A stretch of DNA of 64,000 nucleotides from Pseudomonas marvdashtae (GCF_014268655.2 NZ_JABWQX020000001.1:3874001-3938000), one strand, 5' to 3'; counted from the stretch's first letter, positions 1 through 9,220 are shown. Numbers and translations: made by a program. The notes: generated by a model not told the origin, from the sequence alone.

Positions 1-3000
1 ATCGTCCCGCAGGCCAATGCGCGCAAGCCCCAGCACATCGCGCCAGATGCCGGCGATCTGCTGTTGGAGTGCGCTGGTCGGCTCGACGTGCTCGCGCACC
101 TGCCATTGCGGCTCGGGCAAGGCGCGGCGGTCGAGCTTACCGCTTGGGCTCAACGGCATGGCGTCCAGGCGCAGCAGTTGCGCAGGCACCATGTACTCCG
201 GAAGCTCGGCGGCCAGGGCGGTCTTCAGGCGCGTGGCCTGGGCGCTTTCGTCTTCATGGGCCGCGTCGGTCGTGTAGTAGCCGATCAACTGCGGGCCGGC
301 CGCCGTGTCCCGCACCAGCACCGCCGCTTGGGCGACGCCAAGCTGGGCCAGCAGTCGGGCCTCGATTTCCTGTGGCTCGACCCGAAAACCGCGCAGCTTG
401 ACCTGCTGGTCGAGACGGCCAAGGTATTCGATTACGCCATCGGCGCCCCACCGCGCCCGGTCACCGGTACGGTACAACCGCGCGCCCGCCGGCCCTTGCG
501 GATCGACGATGAAACGCTCGGCCGTCAGGCCCGGACGTCCCAGGTAACCCCGGGCCAGGCCCAGGCCACCGATGCACAGCTCGCCCGGCACACCAATCGG
601 CACGGGATTGAGCTCAGCGTCGAGCACCCGGCACAGCACATTGGCTAACGGCCGGCCAATCGGCGAGCGCTCGCCATCGGCTTCGGTGCAGTGCCAATGG
701 GTGACGTTGATGGCGGTTTCAGTCGGGCCGTAGCGGTTGTGCAACTGCGTCGACGGCAGTTGCGCCAACACCCGGTTGCGCAACTCGGCCGGCAGGGGTT
801 CACCGCCGGAAAAAATCCGCCGCAGGCTCGTGCAGCGGGCGCTCAACGGTTCGTCGACGAACAGGCTGAGCAGCGGCGGCACGAAATGCAACGTGGTCAC
901 GCCAAACCGCTCGACCAACTGCGCAATGCGGTGCGGATCGCGGTGTTCGCCTGGCCCGGCCAGTACCAATTGGCTGCCGGTGACCAGCGGCCAGAAGCAC
1001 TCCCACACCGACACGTCGAAACTGATCGGCGCCTTTTGCATCAGCACGTCGCTTTCATCCAACCCATAGGCGGCTTGCATCCATTGCAAGCGCTCAGCCA
1101 GGGCGGCGTGGGTATTGCCGACGCCTTTGGGTTGACCGGTCGAGCCGGAGGTATAAATCACGTAGGCCAAGTGATCGCCGTGCAAGTGCAGGCCCGGTGG
1201 ATTGCTCGGCCATTGCTCCAAGTGCAGGGCGTCCATGGCGATGACGCTGACGCCCTCGCAGGCCGGCAAGCGTTCGAGCAATGCGGTCTGGGTCAGCAGC
1301 AAATCGACGCCGCTGTCCTGGAGCATGTAGGCCAGGCGTTCGCTCGGGTAATCGATATCCAGCGGCACGTAAGAGCCGCCGGCCTTGATGATCGCCAGCA
1401 CGCCGATGAGCAATGGCGCCGAACGCTCGGCGGCGATCGCCACGCACACGTCGGGGCCGACGCCTTTGTCGCGCAGGTAATGTGCCAGCCGATTGGCCTG
1501 GGCGTGCAGCTCGGCGTAGTCCAGCGAACCACCGTCCCACTGCAGCGCGGTGCGTTGCGGGGTGCGGCGGGCTTGTTCATTCAGCAGTTCCGGCAGCCAC
1601 TGCGCGGCGGGTCCACAGGGCGCAGCTTCCCAACGCCGTTGCTGGGCGAGTTCCTCGGCACTCAACAACGGCACATCACCGATGGCCTGCTGCGGGTCGC
1701 TGCAGACGGATCGCAACAGGTTGCAGAAATGCTCGGCCAAGCGCGCGATGGTCGCCGCTTCGAACAGTTCGTCCGCGTAATCGAACGACAGCATCAGCCG
1801 ACCGTTGCGGTCTTCTTCGCTGTGCAATTGCAGGTCGAATTTGGCTTCGCGGCTGTACCACGGCAACTCGTCGGCCAGCAGTCCGGGCAGACGCCGCAAC
1901 GCACCCAGGTCCCGCTGCTGGTGATTGAACATCACTTGGAACAGGCCTTGCTCGCGGGCCTGGGGGAACGCTTCGAGCAGTTGTTCGAAAGGCAGGTCCT
2001 GATGAGCCTGGGCACCCAGCGTGGCCTCCCGGGCCTCGGCCAGCAGCGCGGCGAACGGCTGGCGCGCATCGGTTTGCGCGCGCAGCACCTGGGTGTTGAT
2101 GAAGAAGCCGATCAGTCCTTGGATTTCCAGGCGCGGGCGATTGGCGTTGGGCACGCCGATGCGGATGTCGGATTGGCCGGTGTAGCGCTGCAATAATGCT
2201 TGCAAACCCGCCAGCAACAGCATGAACAGCGTCGCGTCATGAGCCTGGGCGACCTGGCGCAGGGCCTCGCCGAGGCCCTTGTCCAGACGCACGCTGTGGC
2301 GCGCGGCGCTGCGACGCTGCTGGGCATTGCGCGGATGATCGGTGCTCAGCGCCAGGGGCGGATGCTCATCACCCAACTGCTGTTTCCAGTATTCCAATTG
2401 GCGTTCGGCTTCGCCTTGGGCGAGCCATTGCCGCTGCCAACTGCCGTAGTCGGCGTATTGCAACGGCAACGGCGCCAGTTCCGCCACCTGCCCCTGGGAC
2501 GCTGCGGCGTACAGCCGCGAGAATTCATCGATCAACAGGTTCATCGACCAGCCGTCGGCGATGATGTGGTGCAGCGTCACCAACAACTGATGCTCGTCTT
2601 CATCCAGGCGCAACAAAGTGACCTTGAGCAGCGGTCCCTTTTCCAAATCGAATCGGGTCGCCGCTTGCTCTTCACGGATCTGCAGCGCACGGGCTTCGCG
2701 CTGGTCGGCGGGCACGTCGCTGAGGTCGATCACCTGAAGGTTGAACTCACCGGCCGGGTCGATCTGTTGCAAGGCTACCCCGTCACGTTCCAGAAACCGC
2801 GTGCGCAGGGACTCGTGGCGTTCGACCAGTTGCTGGAAGCTGGCGCGCAATGCGTCCTCGTCAAGCTCACCGCGCAAGTGCACGGCGCCGGGAATGTTGT
2901 AGGCGCAGCTCGAAGGGTCCAACTGCCAGGTCAGCCACAAGCGGTTTTGGGCCAGGGATTGTGGCAGCGCTTCGGCGCGGGACAAGGGCTTGATCAGGCC

Positions 3001-4974
3001 TTGAGCCAGGCCGCCGTCCTGTTGCAGGTTTGCCACTGCTGCGGCGAAAGCATCCAGGGTCGGGGCTTCGAAAAGCATGCGCAGGCTGAGTTCCAGGCCC
3101 AGGGTTTCGCGCAGCCGAGCGATGACTTGGGTAGCGACAATGGAATTGCCGCCCAACAGGAAGAAATGGTCGTCGCCGCTCACCTGGTCGACCTGCAATT
3201 GCTCGCACCAGAGCTGGCCGATCAAGGCCTGGAGCTCGGACGAAGACGCAGGCTCATCGACCGTTTGCCCTTCGGTCGAGGGGAACAGCGCATAGCTGTC
3301 GAGGCTGCCATCCGCCAACCGGGCGCGACACGCCGAACGCTGCAGTTTCCCGCTGGAGGTCTTCGGCAACGCGCCCGGGTTGAGCAGCACCACGACGCTG
3401 GGTGCTTGTTGGCAGCTGTCGGCCACGGCCTGGCGAATCGCTTTGATCAGGGCTTCGGGCGGGAGAATTTTCTGCACGCCGCGGCTGATTTCCGCTGCGA
3501 TACCAATGCCTTCTTCGCCGTTGTCGTCGACTGCAAAAGCGGCGACCCGTCCTTTGCGCACCACCTCCACTTCGCGCTCGATGGTTTGCTCGATGTCCTG
3601 TGGATAAAGGTTATGGCCACGCACGATCAGCATGTCCTTCAGGCGGCCGGTGATAAACAGCTCGCCGTCACGTACAAAACCCAAGTCGCCGGTACGCAGC
3701 CACGTGCGACCGTCATGCTGGACAAAGGTCCTGGCGCTGGCCTCGGGATTGCGCCAGTAACCGTGGGCGATGCTCGGCCCGGCGGCCCAGACTTCGCCGA
3801 CCCGACTGTCGGCCAGCGGCTGCAACGTGGAGGGCTCGACGATCAGCACCGCATGACCCGGCTGGCTCACGCCACAACTCATCACCGCGTTGCCCTGCCC
3901 CGGTTCGGCGCGGTTTTGCGCCAATGCCGCGTCGTCCATCCGCATCGCAGGAATGCCTCGACTCCGCGGCGTACCGGCGACGAACAAGGTCGCTTCGGCC
4001 AGCCCGTAGGACGCCATGAAGCTGTCGGGGGTAAAGCCGCACGGGGCGAACTTTTCGGCGAAGCGCTCCAGGCTGTCGAGGCGGATCGGTTCGGAGCCGG
4101 AATAGGCCACGCGCCAACCGCTCAGGTCGAGGCGGCTCAAGGCTGATTCGCTAACGCGTTCGCTGCACAGCCGATAGGCGAAGTCCGGGCCGCCGCTGAT
4201 GGTGCCGCCGTACTCGCTGATCGCTTCGAGCCAGCGCAACGGTCGAGCGAGGAAATAAGCCGGTGACATCAGCACGCAGGGCACGCCACTGAAGATCGGC
4301 TGCAGCAAACCGCCGATAAGGCCCATGTCGTGATACAGCGGCAACCAACTGACGATGACGTCGTCGGGATTCACATCAATGCCGAAGCCATGACGAATCA
4401 ATAATTCATTGGCTACCAGGTTGCCATGGCTGACTTGCACACCCTTGGGCAACGCGGTGGAGCCGGAAGTGTATTGCAGGAACGCGATGTCATCGTCTTG
4501 CAGGTCCGGCGCCAACCATTCTCCGGCGCGGGCCGGGTCGAGGGCGTCGACGCACAACACCGGCGGTGCCGATTCGATGGCCTGCAAGGTGTCACGCAAG
4601 TCAGCGCTGGTCAGCAATAAACGTGGTTCGGCGTCAGCGATGATCGACAGCAGCCGCGCCTGGTGATGGCGACGCGTGGACTCCGGCGGATAGGCCGGCA
4701 CGGCGATCACACCGGCGTACAGGCAACCAAAGAACGCCGCGACGTAATCCGGACCGCTGGGAAACAGCAGCACCGCTCGATCACCGGCGTCGCACTCGGC
4801 CTGCAAGGCGGCGGCGATGGTCCGGGCGCGCAGATCCAGGTCGCGATAACTCAGCACCACGCTCTGCTGCGGGGTGTCGGCGAGGAAGCGCAAGGCCACC
4901 CGGTCCGGCGTCAACGCGGCGCGGCGCTGGAGGGCATGAGCCAGGGTGCTGGGAAGTTCGAACGCGTCGGTCAT
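1..4974 (-). CDS. pvdL: Pyoverdine chromophore NRPS PvdL (5' part; continues off the window)
   Basis: This frame is open for all 1658 codons from the ATG at 4974 to the window edge, so no stop codon is seen. PvdL starts pyoverdine assembly in the cytoplasm. Visible domains, in order, are an acyl-CoA/AMP-ligase-type domain (YTSGSTALPKG near residue 167), a carrier domain (GGNS, serine near 611), a condensation domain (HHIIADG at 802-808), an adenylation domain (YTSGSTGQPKG at 1274-1284) and the start of a second carrier domain. An acyl ligase as the first module is the hallmark of PvdL. Reading the adenylation pocket by eye gives about D-V-W-H-F-G-R-I-N, compatible with the glutamate expected for this module, but that is an unaided alignment. 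Divergent from pvdS; a PvdS-type promoter lies just upstream. Long open frames on the opposite strand are shadows. Confidence 0.96.
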   Translation of the reverse strand, partial: MTDAFELPSTLAHALQRRAALTPDRVALRFLADTPQQSVVLSYRDLDLRARTIAAALQAECDAGDRAVLLFPSGPDYVAAFFGCLYAGVIAVPAYPPESTRRHHQARLLSIIADAEPRLLLTSADLRDTLQAIESAPPVLCVDALDPARAGEWLAPDLQDDDIAFLQYTSGSTALPKGVQVSHGNLVANELLIRHGFGIDVNPDDVIVSWLPLYHDMGLIGGLLQPIFSGVPCVLMSPAYFLARPLRWLEAISEYGGTISGGPDFAYRLCSERVSESALSRLDLSGWRVAYSGSEPIRLDSLERFAEKFAPCGFTPDSFMASYGLAEATLFVAGTPRSRGIPAMRMDDAALAQNRAEPGQGNAVMSCGVSQPGHAVLIVEPSTLQPLADSRVGEVWAAGPSIAHGYWRNPEASARTFVQHDGRTWLRTGDLGFVRDGELFITGRLKDMLIVRGHNLYPQDIEQTIEREVEVVRKGRVAAFAVDDNGEEGIGIAAEISRGVQKILPPEALIKAIRQAVADSCQQAPSVVVLLNPGALPKTSSGKLQRSACRARLADGSLDSYALFPSTEGQTVDEPASSSELQALIGQLWCEQLQVDQVSGDDHFFLLGGNSIVATQVIARLRETLGLELSLRMLFEAPTLDAFAAAVANLQQDGGLAQGLIKPLSRAEALPQSLAQNRLWLTWQLDPSSCAYNIPGAVHLRGELDEDALRASFQQLVERHESLRTRFLERDGVALQQIDPAGEFNLQVIDLSDVPADQREARALQIREEQAATRFDLEKGPLLKVTLLRLDEDEHQLLVTLHHIIADGWSMNLLIDEFSRLYAAASQGQVAELAPLPLQYADYGSWQRQWLAQGEAERQLEYWKQQLGDEHPPLALSTDHPRNAQQRRSAARHSVRLDKGLGEALRQVAQAHDATLFMLLLAGLQALLQRYTGQSDIRIGVPNANRPRLEIQGLIGFFINTQVLRAQTDARQPFAALLAEAREATLGAQAHQDLPFEQLLEAFPQAREQGLFQVMFNHQQRDLGALRRLPGLLADELPWYSREAKFDLQLHSEEDRNGRLMLSFDYADELFEAATIARLAEHFCNLLRSVCSDPQQAIGDVPLLSAEELAQQRRWEAAPCGPAAQWLPELLNEQARRTPQRTALQWDGGSLDYAELHAQANRLAHYLRDKGVGPDVCVAIAAERSAPLLIGVLAIIKAGGSYVPLDIDYPSERLAYMLQDSGVDLLLTQTALLERLPACEGVSVIAMDALHLEQWPSNPPGLHLHGDHLAYVIYTSGSTGQPKGVGNTHAALAERLQWMQAAYGLDESDVLMQKAPISFDVSVWECFWPLVTGSQLVLAGPGEHRDPHRIAQLVERFGVTTLHFVPPLLSLFVDEPLSARCTSLRRIFSGGEPLPAELRNRVLAQLPSTQLHNRYGPTETAINVTHWHCTEADGERSPIGRPLANVLCRVLDAELNPVPIGVPGELCIGGLGLARGYLGRPGLTAERFIVDPQGPAGARLYRTGDRARWGADGVIEYLGRLDQQVKLRGFRVEPQEIEARLLAQLGVAQAAVLVRDTAAGPQLIGYYTTDAAHEDESAQATRLKTALAAELPEYMVPAQLLRLDAMPLSPSGKLDRRALPEPQWQVREHVEPTSALQQQIAGIWRDVLGLARIGLRDD

Positions 4975-5020
4975 GGGGGGTTCCTGCCTGAATTCGGCTT
5001 GCAAGTTGTCACCCATGGGA

Positions 5021-5044
5021 ACGGATAGCGCCGGCAAATAATTA
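5021..5044 (-). promoter_or_regulatory. Iron-starvation (PvdS-dependent) promoter of pvdL
   Basis: Read on the minus strand, TAATT (5040-5044) is followed by exactly 16 bases and then CGT (5021-5023). The PvdS consensus is TAAAT-N16-CGT, so there is one mismatch in the -35 element and an intact -10. The CGT lies 47 bases upstream of the pvdL ATG. Confidence 0.7.
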
Positions 5045-5146
5045 GTCGCCGACCCTTCGCAACAGACCGCTTGACCGTTGCGCAGAGCGACAAAGGGTCG
5101 CAGCGTTCAAGCTGGACTTCCGCTCATCAATAATTCTTCTTCTCAA

Positions 5147-5175
5147 TTGACAATAATTATCATTAAGCCTAATTT
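5147..5175 (+). promoter_or_regulatory. pvdS promoter with overlapping Fur box
   Basis: A housekeeping-type promoter is visible: TTGACA at 5147-5152, a 17-base spacer and TAATTT at 5170-5175. The 19 bases at 5149-5167 match the classical Fur box GATAATGATAATCATTATC at 14 positions and lie across the -35 element and spacer, where bound Fur would block RNA polymerase. This fits the known iron repression of pvdS. Confidence 0.75.
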
Positions 5176-5245
5176 GGCCGTCGATGTGTAGGACAGGTCC
5201 GATGGACCCGTCGTCCTGCTAACTATTTGCAGCAAGGTGAATTCC

Positions 5246-5794
5246 ATGACGGAACAAGTATCCACAAGCAGGTGCGACTCACCGCTACTTCAAGCATTCG
5301 TCGATAACCGAACAATCCTGGTCAAGATCGCCGCGCGTATCACCGGTTGCCGATCCCGCGCCGAAGACGTCGTCCAGGATGCGTTTTTCCGATTGCAATC
5401 GGCGCCACAGATCACCTCATCTTTCAAGGCCCAGCTCAGCTACCTGTTCCAGATCGTGCGCAACCTGGCGATCGATCATTACCGCAAGCAGGCGCTTGAA
5501 CAGAAATACTCGGGGCCGGAGGAGGAAGGATTGAACGTGGTGATCCAGGGTGCTTCGCCGGAGACCTCGCACATTAATTTTTCCACGCTGGAGCACATTG
5601 CCGAGGCGCTGACCGAGTTGCCCAGCCGTACCCGCTACGCCTTCGAGATGTACCGCTTGCACGGCGTGCCGCAGAAGGACATCGCCAAGGAACTGGGGGT
5701 CTCGCCGACCTTGGTCAACTTCATGATCCGCGACGCCCTGGTGCATTGCCGCAAGGTCTCAGGGGTTCGTGCGGACACCTTCGCCCGACGCTGA
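5246..5794 (+). CDS. pvdS: Extracytoplasmic-function sigma factor PvdS
   Basis: A 182-residue ECF sigma factor that directs RNA polymerase to pyoverdine promoters during iron starvation. Region 2 includes SRAEDVVQDAFFRLQS (about residues 38-53). Region 4 carries the helix-turn-helix QKDIAKELGVSPTLVNFMIR near the C-terminus. Length is close to the 187 residues of P. aeruginosa PvdS. The ATG at 5246 is preferred over the GTG at 5237 because AAGG at 5234-5237 is correctly spaced for it. Divergent from pvdL, under a Fur-box promoter. The paired PvdS-type promoters in front of pvdL and the convergent acyltransferase gene support PvdS rather than another iron sigma factor such as FpvI. Confidence 0.93.
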   Translation: MTEQVSTSRCDSPLLQAFVDNRTILVKIAARITGCRSRAEDVVQDAFFRLQSAPQITSSFKAQLSYLFQIVRNLAIDHYRKQALEQKYSGPEEEGLNVVIQGASPETSHINFSTLEHIAEALTELPSRTRYAFEMYRLHGVPQKDIAKELGVSPTLVNFMIRDALVHCRKVSGVRADTFARR

Positions 5795-5811
5795 TCATCG
5801 GTAGCTGTTCA

Positions 5812-5841
5812 GCCTCATCGCGAGCAAGCTCGCGATGAGGC
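5812..5841. repeat. Perfect hairpin between convergent pvdS and pvdY-like genes
   Basis: Arms GCCTCATCGCGAGC (5812-5825) and GCTCGCGATGAGGC (5828-5841) are perfect 14-bp complements around AA. It carries the TCGCGAGCAAGCTCGCGA core common in fluorescent pseudomonad intergenic repeats. It has no U-tract, so it is a REP-type hairpin that may also act as a bidirectional stop. Confidence 0.75.
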
Positions 5842-5849
5842 TTCAAGGC

Positions 5850-6863
5850 CTACACCAACGGACACCGCTCAAAAAACCGCTCGCGTCCCAGGATCATCAG
5901 CGCCGCTCGCTTGTGCGGGAAATCGAATTCTTTCTCGCAATGAAAGCACTGGTTATGCAAATGCCCGATCATCCGCGCGTTATCGGCGCGAGGCTCGGCC
6001 ACCACTCGTTGAGTGCGCGGGTCATCGAGAAACAGGTAATGGACCAGCGCCGACAGCCAGCTCGCCACCTTGTGCGGGCCGCGGTGCTGCTCCTCGCCGA
6101 CCAGCATATGGATACCGCGGTCGTAGTCGCTCGCTTCATAGAACGGCGCGATTCGATCTTCCTTGGCCCAATAGGCTTCGAAATAGGCAAATGGCTGCTC
6201 ATCGAAACAGCCGATCAGTGTCAGGACCCGAGGGTCGTGCTGCAGTTTGGTCAGGTATTGGCGATGCTGCTCCAGGCTGCCCTCTTCCTGCCAGAAACTG
6301 GCCACTCGCGGGCTGTTCTGCCAGCGGTTGAAGCGCGTCAGGTCATGCTCGATTTCCAGGGTTCGCAAGGACACCCACGCCCCCAGACGTGCGTCGAAAC
6401 GCCGATACACCTCGCCTCGTGGCTTGACGGGTCGGCGAGGATGGCGCTTGCCATCGGTGATGATCATCTGCTGCGGATAACTGCCGCTGAACGATTCGCC
6501 CAGCCAGGGCTGCGGCAATTGCCAGAACAGCGTGCGCTCGCACAGGTATTCGTTGGGCTGCGAGGTGCCCACCAGCAAGCCGCTGAGCAGTGCCTCGCCT
6601 GGACGTTCATCGAGGTGCCAGACCAGTTGCTGGCACCCCGGATCCCTGGCAAACAACCAATAGCAAGCCGCCCAGAGCGCCGGACCTACAGGCCGATCAT
6701 TGGGTTCCTGCAAATGCACATGTAACTGGGGACCGCGCTCCAGGCGCAACCGGACCAGCGGCGTGTCCTCGAGCATCAGGCTGAGGTGGCGTTCTGTTTC
6801 ATCGGCGCCGAGACTACGGCCACCAGGCAAGGGAAGCGTCGTCGCAGGATTGAAGTGAGACAT
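5850..6863 (-). CDS. pvdY: GNAT siderophore acyltransferase (IucB/AlcB-like, PvdY-like)
   Basis: 337 residues. The C-terminal half is an Acetyltransf_8/IucB-type domain: NSPRVASFWQEEG, then FAYFEAYWAKEDRIAPFY, then RGIHMLVGEEQHRGPHKV, then RVVAEPRADNARMIGHL. Relatives acylate hydroxylated amines in hydroxamate siderophores, so N-hydroxyornithine acylation is the likely role; the substrate is inferred. It converges on pvdS. A perfect PvdS-type promoter lies upstream (6901-6924), which ties it to the pyoverdine regulon. The symbol pvdY is used in this lineage for the acyltransferase near pvdS-pvdL and is given with moderate certainty; family and regulon are firmer. Confidence 0.8.
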   Translation of the reverse strand: MSHFNPATTLPLPGGRSLGADETERHLSLMLEDTPLVRLRLERGPQLHVHLQEPNDRPVGPALWAACYWLFARDPGCQQLVWHLDERPGEALLSGLLVGTSQPNEYLCERTLFWQLPQPWLGESFSGSYPQQMIITDGKRHPRRPVKPRGEVYRRFDARLGAWVSLRTLEIEHDLTRFNRWQNSPRVASFWQEEGSLEQHRQYLTKLQHDPRVLTLIGCFDEQPFAYFEAYWAKEDRIAPFYEASDYDRGIHMLVGEEQHRGPHKVASWLSALVHYLFLDDPRTQRVVAEPRADNARMIGHLHNQCFHCEKEFDFPHKRAALMILGRERFFERCPLV

Positions 6864-6900
6864 CGAAGGGGCTCGCGTATTCGTCGGTAGTCAACGGGTG

Positions 6901-6924
6901 ACGTGAGCCGGAAGGGGAAATTTA
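6901..6924 (-). promoter_or_regulatory. Iron-starvation (PvdS-dependent) promoter of the pvdY-like gene
   Basis: Minus strand reads CTAAATTTCCCC then CGT. TAAAT (6920-6924) and CGT (6901-6903) are separated by exactly 16 bases, a perfect match to the PvdS consensus TAAAT-N16-CGT, including the favoured CT before AAAT and the C-run after it. It ends 38 bases upstream of the start codon at 6863. Confidence 0.85.
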
Positions 6925-6933
6925 GTCACGCAT

Positions 6934-7740
6934 TCAGTGGGCGTGGGTCGGCACCAGCTCGATTTGGTAGGGCTTGAAAATCGCCAGGAGCTGGCCGCCC
7001 TCCCGCAATTTCTGCAGCAATCGACCAAACGCCTCGGCAGAAATGGGCGCCTGCGGTCGGATCAGCGCGTAATGGTGATAAACCTGGTCGATACGCTCGG
7101 AGACCAGCAACTGGGAAGCGAGCTGGGGACTGCGCAACAGATAATCGCTGAGGTACGAACGGGTCACCAACGCGATGTCCGCACGCCCGCGCAACATCAT
7201 TTGCAGATTGCTGTCATGGGAATAGGTCAACGTGGCGTTGAACTGGCCGATGAGGAATTTGGGGTCTGAGTTGAACTGCGCAAAGGCGTAGTGATAGCCG
7301 CTGAACAATGCCAGCCGCTTGCCTCGAAGGTCTTCGAAATAGCTCTGCTGGCGATCCGGCAGTTTCTGCGTTACGAAGATCTCCGCATCTTCCAGGCCCA
7401 TGTCCACCAGCGTATGGGGCACATCCTGCCAGCCCCAGTCCGGATTCTCGAAAATGGCCATGTCGACCCGGCCTTGCTTGAAGTCATTGAAACGGCGTGG
7501 GATCGATGTGGGCACCAGGACGAACTGGTAATCGGCCTGCGATCGATTCAACGCCTCCACCAGTTGCGGCAGCAGCCCAGTGTCGGCACCATTCTCGGGA
7601 CGAACGGTATAAGGTGGAAAATGTGCCGCGCCGATCCGGACCAATTGCGCCGCCTCGACAGGCAGCATCAACAAAAGGGTCAGAGCGGCCAGCAGAACAC
7701 GCGAGGTCATCCCCATTGGCGAAAAAATCAAGATAACCAC
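6934..7740 (-). CDS. Periplasmic substrate-binding protein, family 3 (amino-acid type)
   Basis: 268 residues from a GTG. The N-terminus holds a signal sequence (MTSRVLLAALTLLLMLPVEA), followed by the SBP_bac_3 opening LVRIGAAHFPPYTVRP and the conserved stretch GRVDMAIFENPDW. No transport permease or ATPase is adjacent, so it may be an orphan sensor or solute receptor. Such orphans are common in Pseudomonas and the ligand cannot be told. The start is uncertain: the ATG at 7710 would give a tighter signal peptide, while GGGGAG lies immediately before the GTG. Confidence 0.8.
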   Translation of the reverse strand: MVILIFSPMGMTSRVLLAALTLLLMLPVEAAQLVRIGAAHFPPYTVRPENGADTGLLPQLVEALNRSQADYQFVLVPTSIPRRFNDFKQGRVDMAIFENPDWGWQDVPHTLVDMGLEDAEIFVTQKLPDRQQSYFEDLRGKRLALFSGYHYAFAQFNSDPKFLIGQFNATLTYSHDSNLQMMLRGRADIALVTRSYLSDYLLRSPQLASQLLVSERIDQVYHHYALIRPQAPISAEAFGRLLQKLREGGQLLAIFKPYQIELVPTHAH

Positions 7741-7823
7741 TCCCCAAGAATTCCCATCAATACAATGATGCCGGGCGGTTGCAGCCGCTCAGCCAACCGC
7801 GTGGCCCTTACGCCTGAGTTCGA

Positions 7824-8450
7824 TTATTGTTGTTCTTTCAGCACCAGGATCAGCGCCTGCTCGGCCAATTCATCGAGACTCAGGCTGCCTTCGGCGCGAA
7901 ACCAGGTGGAGGTCCAGGACAACGCCCCGGTAAGGAGGCGCCGCATGATCGACACGTCCCCGCGAATATACCCGGCATCCCTGGCCTCGCCCAAGACCTC
8001 GAGCCACACAGCTTCGTAGATATCACGCAGGGCCAGCACTTGTCTCTGCCCTTCTTCGGATAAGGAGCGCCATTCATAGACCAGCACCGCCATCGCCTCG
8101 CCGGTACCGCCCATGATCGATTGCAGTTCGCAGCGGATCAGCGCCAACACTCGCTCGCGCACGCTGCCACCTTCGGCGAGCGCCGCGCGCATCAACGCGG
8201 TGTTGTAGCGGATGGTTTCCTCCATCACCGCCCGCAGGATCTCGTCCTTGCTTTTGAAGTGATGGAAAATGCTCCCCGATTGAATGCCAACGGCGCTCGC
8301 GAGGTCGCGCACGGTGGTGCGTTCAAAGCCTTTGTTGCGAAACAGGTGAGCGGCGGTTTGAAGCAATTTGCCGCGTGCGCTGTCCGGATCGGTCAGTTGC
8401 CCGTTGTCGACCAGCTCACGCATCACGCGCAGGGCTTTTCGCTCGTCCAC
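7824..8450 (-). CDS. TetR-family transcriptional regulator
   Basis: 208 residues. The TetR DNA-binding domain is at about residues 25-75: KLLQTAAHLFRNKGFERTT, then DLASAVGIQSGSIFHHF with the recognition helix, then KSKDEILRAVMEE. The C-terminal ligand/dimer domain is unlike any I can name. Starts at GTG 8450, supported by GGAGA in a good position. The nearest upstream gene is divergent, the 3'-5' exonuclease gene at 8678; target and effector are unknown. Confidence 0.87.
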   Translation of the reverse strand: MDERKALRVMRELVDNGQLTDPDSARGKLLQTAAHLFRNKGFERTTVRDLASAVGIQSGSIFHHFKSKDEILRAVMEETIRYNTALMRAALAEGGSVRERVLALIRCELQSIMGGTGEAMAVLVYEWRSLSEEGQRQVLALRDIYEAVWLEVLGEARDAGYIRGDVSIMRRLLTGALSWTSTWFRAEGSLSLDELAEQALILVLKEQQ

Positions 8451-8677
8451 CCACTCTCTCCTACCGTTGATCGGCCAACGCGGGCCACTTCAGCAAATCC
8501 AGGTGGCGCGGGCAATTTAAGCTGACCGGGGCAGCCAGGCAAGCGCTCGGGCGCGGTCGTCCGGATCAAGCATGCCAGCGGATCGGCGCAATATTGCAAA
8601 ACAAGACAGGACTAGGCGGATATGCCGGGTTTGGCTACGCTCAAACCCATCAACACGCCGATACCAGGAACCTTGCA

Positions 8678-9220
8678 ATGCCTCAATGGCTGGTGATTGA
8701 TCTGGAGGCCACGACCGATGAAGGTGGCTGGCCGGTAACCGAAATGGAAATTATCGAAATCGGCGCCACCCTGGTGAATCGAGATGGCCGGGAAGTGGAT
8801 CATTTCCAGAGGTTTGTCCGGCCTTTGAGGCGACCATTGCTCACGTCTTTTTGTCGCCAGTTGACGCACATCAGCCAGGCCAACGTCGACAGCGCAGCAC
8901 CGCTTGCCGAGGTCTGGCCAGCGTTCGAACATTGGCTGGCGCCCTATCACGCAAGCCTTGAAGGCTGGGTCAGTTGGGGCGACTACGATCGCAAGCAATT
9001 GCTTCAGGAATGGCAGCGGCAGCAATTGCACAGCATTCTCGACCAGGTACCGCATATGAATCTCAAGCAACGCTTTGCCAAGGCCCGTCGGCTGGAGCGC
9101 CCCTTGGGGCTCAATGGGGCGCTACAGCTGGCCGGAATGCAATTTTGTGGGCAACAACACCGCGCGCTGGAGGACGCCCGCAACACGGCGAGACTATTGC
9201 CCCTGGTGCTCACAGCCTGA
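8678..9220 (+). CDS. DEDDh 3'-5' exonuclease (ERI-1/KapD-like)
   Basis: 180 residues. It shows the DEDDh exonuclease motifs: DLEATTDE near the N-terminus (Exo I, D-x-E), an aspartate in SWGDYDRKQLLQEW (Exo II) and HRALEDARNTARL (Exo III, H-x4-D). Members trim RNA or DNA 3' ends with two metal ions. The lack of other domains and the DLEATTDE opening resemble ERI-1/3'hExo-like enzymes more than DNA polymerase epsilon subunits. The ATG at 8678 has CAGGAA about eight bases upstream. Confidence 0.85.
   Translation: MPQWLVIDLEATTDEGGWPVTEMEIIEIGATLVNRDGREVDHFQRFVRPLRRPLLTSFCRQLTHISQANVDSAAPLAEVWPAFEHWLAPYHASLEGWVSWGDYDRKQLLQEWQRQQLHSILDQVPHMNLKQRFAKARRLERPLGLNGALQLAGMQFCGQQHRALEDARNTARLLPLVLTA

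Noticed and set aside
691..4146. Very long plus-strand open frames (501 and 648 codons) opposite pvdL
   Set aside because: They mirror a continuous NRPS frame with complete domain motifs on the minus strand; their translations are low-complexity Gln/Arg/Gly-rich text without any family motif.
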